The translations under genes and the position numbers were made by a program. A DNA stretch of 7,930 bases from Planctomycetota bacterium (lineage in GTDB: Bacteria; Planctomycetota; Phycisphaerae; Sedimentisphaerales; Anaerohalosphaeraceae), in assembly GCA_003644175.1 (NCBI GenBank), contig QNBS01000095.1, forward strand, positions 1 to 7,930, read 5' to 3'. Positions 7,467 to 7,930 of the stretch are shown here, piece by piece. Each line of letters opens with the position of its first letter. The stretch's first letter is position 1. The notes beneath the pieces are model-generated. The model saw nothing but the letters and a program-made list of their open reading frames with translations, did no database searches and was not told the DNA's origin.

Positions 7467-7930
7467 ATGACATCGCGCACGAGACCACTCTTGCCGGTAT
7501 TGCTGTGTGCCTTGATTGCGATTTGCGGATGTACACCCAAGTCAATAGATATTGGCTCGGGAGACGCTTCGTCGGCGAAGATTCCGTCGGGAAAGGACAC
7601 GATAACGGTTTTTCTCACGGGTAACCTCCTGGGCACGTTGCAGCCCTGCGGCTGCTCGGCGGGGCAGTTGGGGGGCTTTGGCCGGAGGCGGGCGGTTCTG
7701 GAGACCGTTGCAGACGACAGAAAACTCGTTGTGGACACGGGCAACCTCCTCCAGGCTCAGACGCCTCAGGATATGCTGAAATTAGGCATTATCTTCCAGG
7801 CCCTTTCGATTCTCAACTATGACGTCGCCAACCTCAACGCCGACGAACTTTCGCTTGCGACGGAACTGGGTCTCGTCGCCGGCGGTGGTTTCAGGATAAT
7901 CACCGCTGATGCGGACGGCGACGCTCAAAC
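7467..7930 (+). CDS. 5'-nucleotidase/UshA-like secreted protein with PCGC motif (partial, runs off the window)
   Basis: The first 154 residues are visible; the 3' end is cut by the window edge. The start is ATG at 7467 with AAGGGGG eight bases upstream, 25 bases after the DUF1573 stop, so the two are probably co-transcribed. The N-terminus (MTSRTRPLLPVLLCALIAICGC) looks like a lipoprotein signal with Cys22 as the likely lipidated residue. The next part resembles the start of the 5'-nucleotidase/UshA metallophosphatase fold: beta strand TITVFLTGNLLGTLQPCGC (45-63), QLGGFGRRRAVL (67-78), KLVVDTGNLL (86-95) and YDVANLNADEL (118-128). The metal ligands of active members (Asp and His of the first motif, Asp of the GD motif, Asn-His of GNHE/D) appear replaced by Asn53, Leu55, Asn93 and non-matching residues. 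A Cys61-Gly-Cys63 pair is present. It is therefore probably not a normal nucleotidase. The missing C-terminus could hold further domains, for example haem-binding ones; this cannot be seen here. Confidence 0.7.
   Translation, partial: MTSRTRPLLPVLLCALIAICGCTPKSIDIGSGDASSAKIPSGKDTITVFLTGNLLGTLQPCGCSAGQLGGFGRRRAVLETVADDRKLVVDTGNLLQAQTPQDMLKLGIIFQALSILNYDVANLNADELSLATELGLVAGGGFRIITADADGDAQ

Overview
The window looks like chromosomal DNA from a planctomycete-type bacterium, possibly of the Phycisphaerae. This is an inference from three things: a DUF1573 lipoprotein, a PCGC/GGFGRR-type secreted protein beside it, and moderately GC-rich coding with ordinary Shine-Dalgarno sites. There is no rRNA or other marker gene, so the taxonomic call is soft. 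I see no mobile element, tRNA, CRISPR array or integrase.

Layout: positions 4-6143 hold four tightly packed genes on the minus strand, read from right to left. They are a membrane-anchored GT2 (dolichyl-phosphate-sugar-synthase-like) glycosyltransferase (5166-6143), a large integral-membrane GT-C/GT39-like glycosyltransferase (3025-5169), a GT4 glycosyltransferase (1867-3003) and an AsnB-type glutamine-dependent asparagine synthetase/amidotransferase (4-1827). The first two overlap by 4 bases (ATGA), and the other gaps are 21 and 39 bases, so this reads as one operon. Positions 6144-6337 are a divergent regulatory region with a good sigma70-like promoter facing each way. To the right on the plus strand are a DUF1573 lipoprotein (6338-7441) and, 25 bases later, the start of a second predicted lipoprotein (7467 to the window edge) that resembles a 5'-nucleotidase/UshA metallophosphatase but lacks the expected metal ligands and carries a PCGC motif.

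How the genes could work together: the minus-strand operon suggests assembly or decoration of a cell-surface glycan. The GT2 would load a sugar onto a polyprenyl phosphate at the cytoplasmic face, and the GT-C enzyme would use that lipid-linked sugar on the outer side. The GT4 would extend the glycan from a nucleotide sugar in the cytoplasm, and the AsnB-like enzyme could amidate a carboxylated sugar or peptide, or simply make asparagine. The two plus-strand genes form a separate envelope-protein operon, each with a conserved-looking CxC pair. The most interesting items are the apparently non-catalytic metallophosphatase-like protein with its CGC motif, its pairing with the DUF1573 CxC lipoprotein, and the overlapping GT2/GT-C pair. 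None of these is clear proof of a new system.
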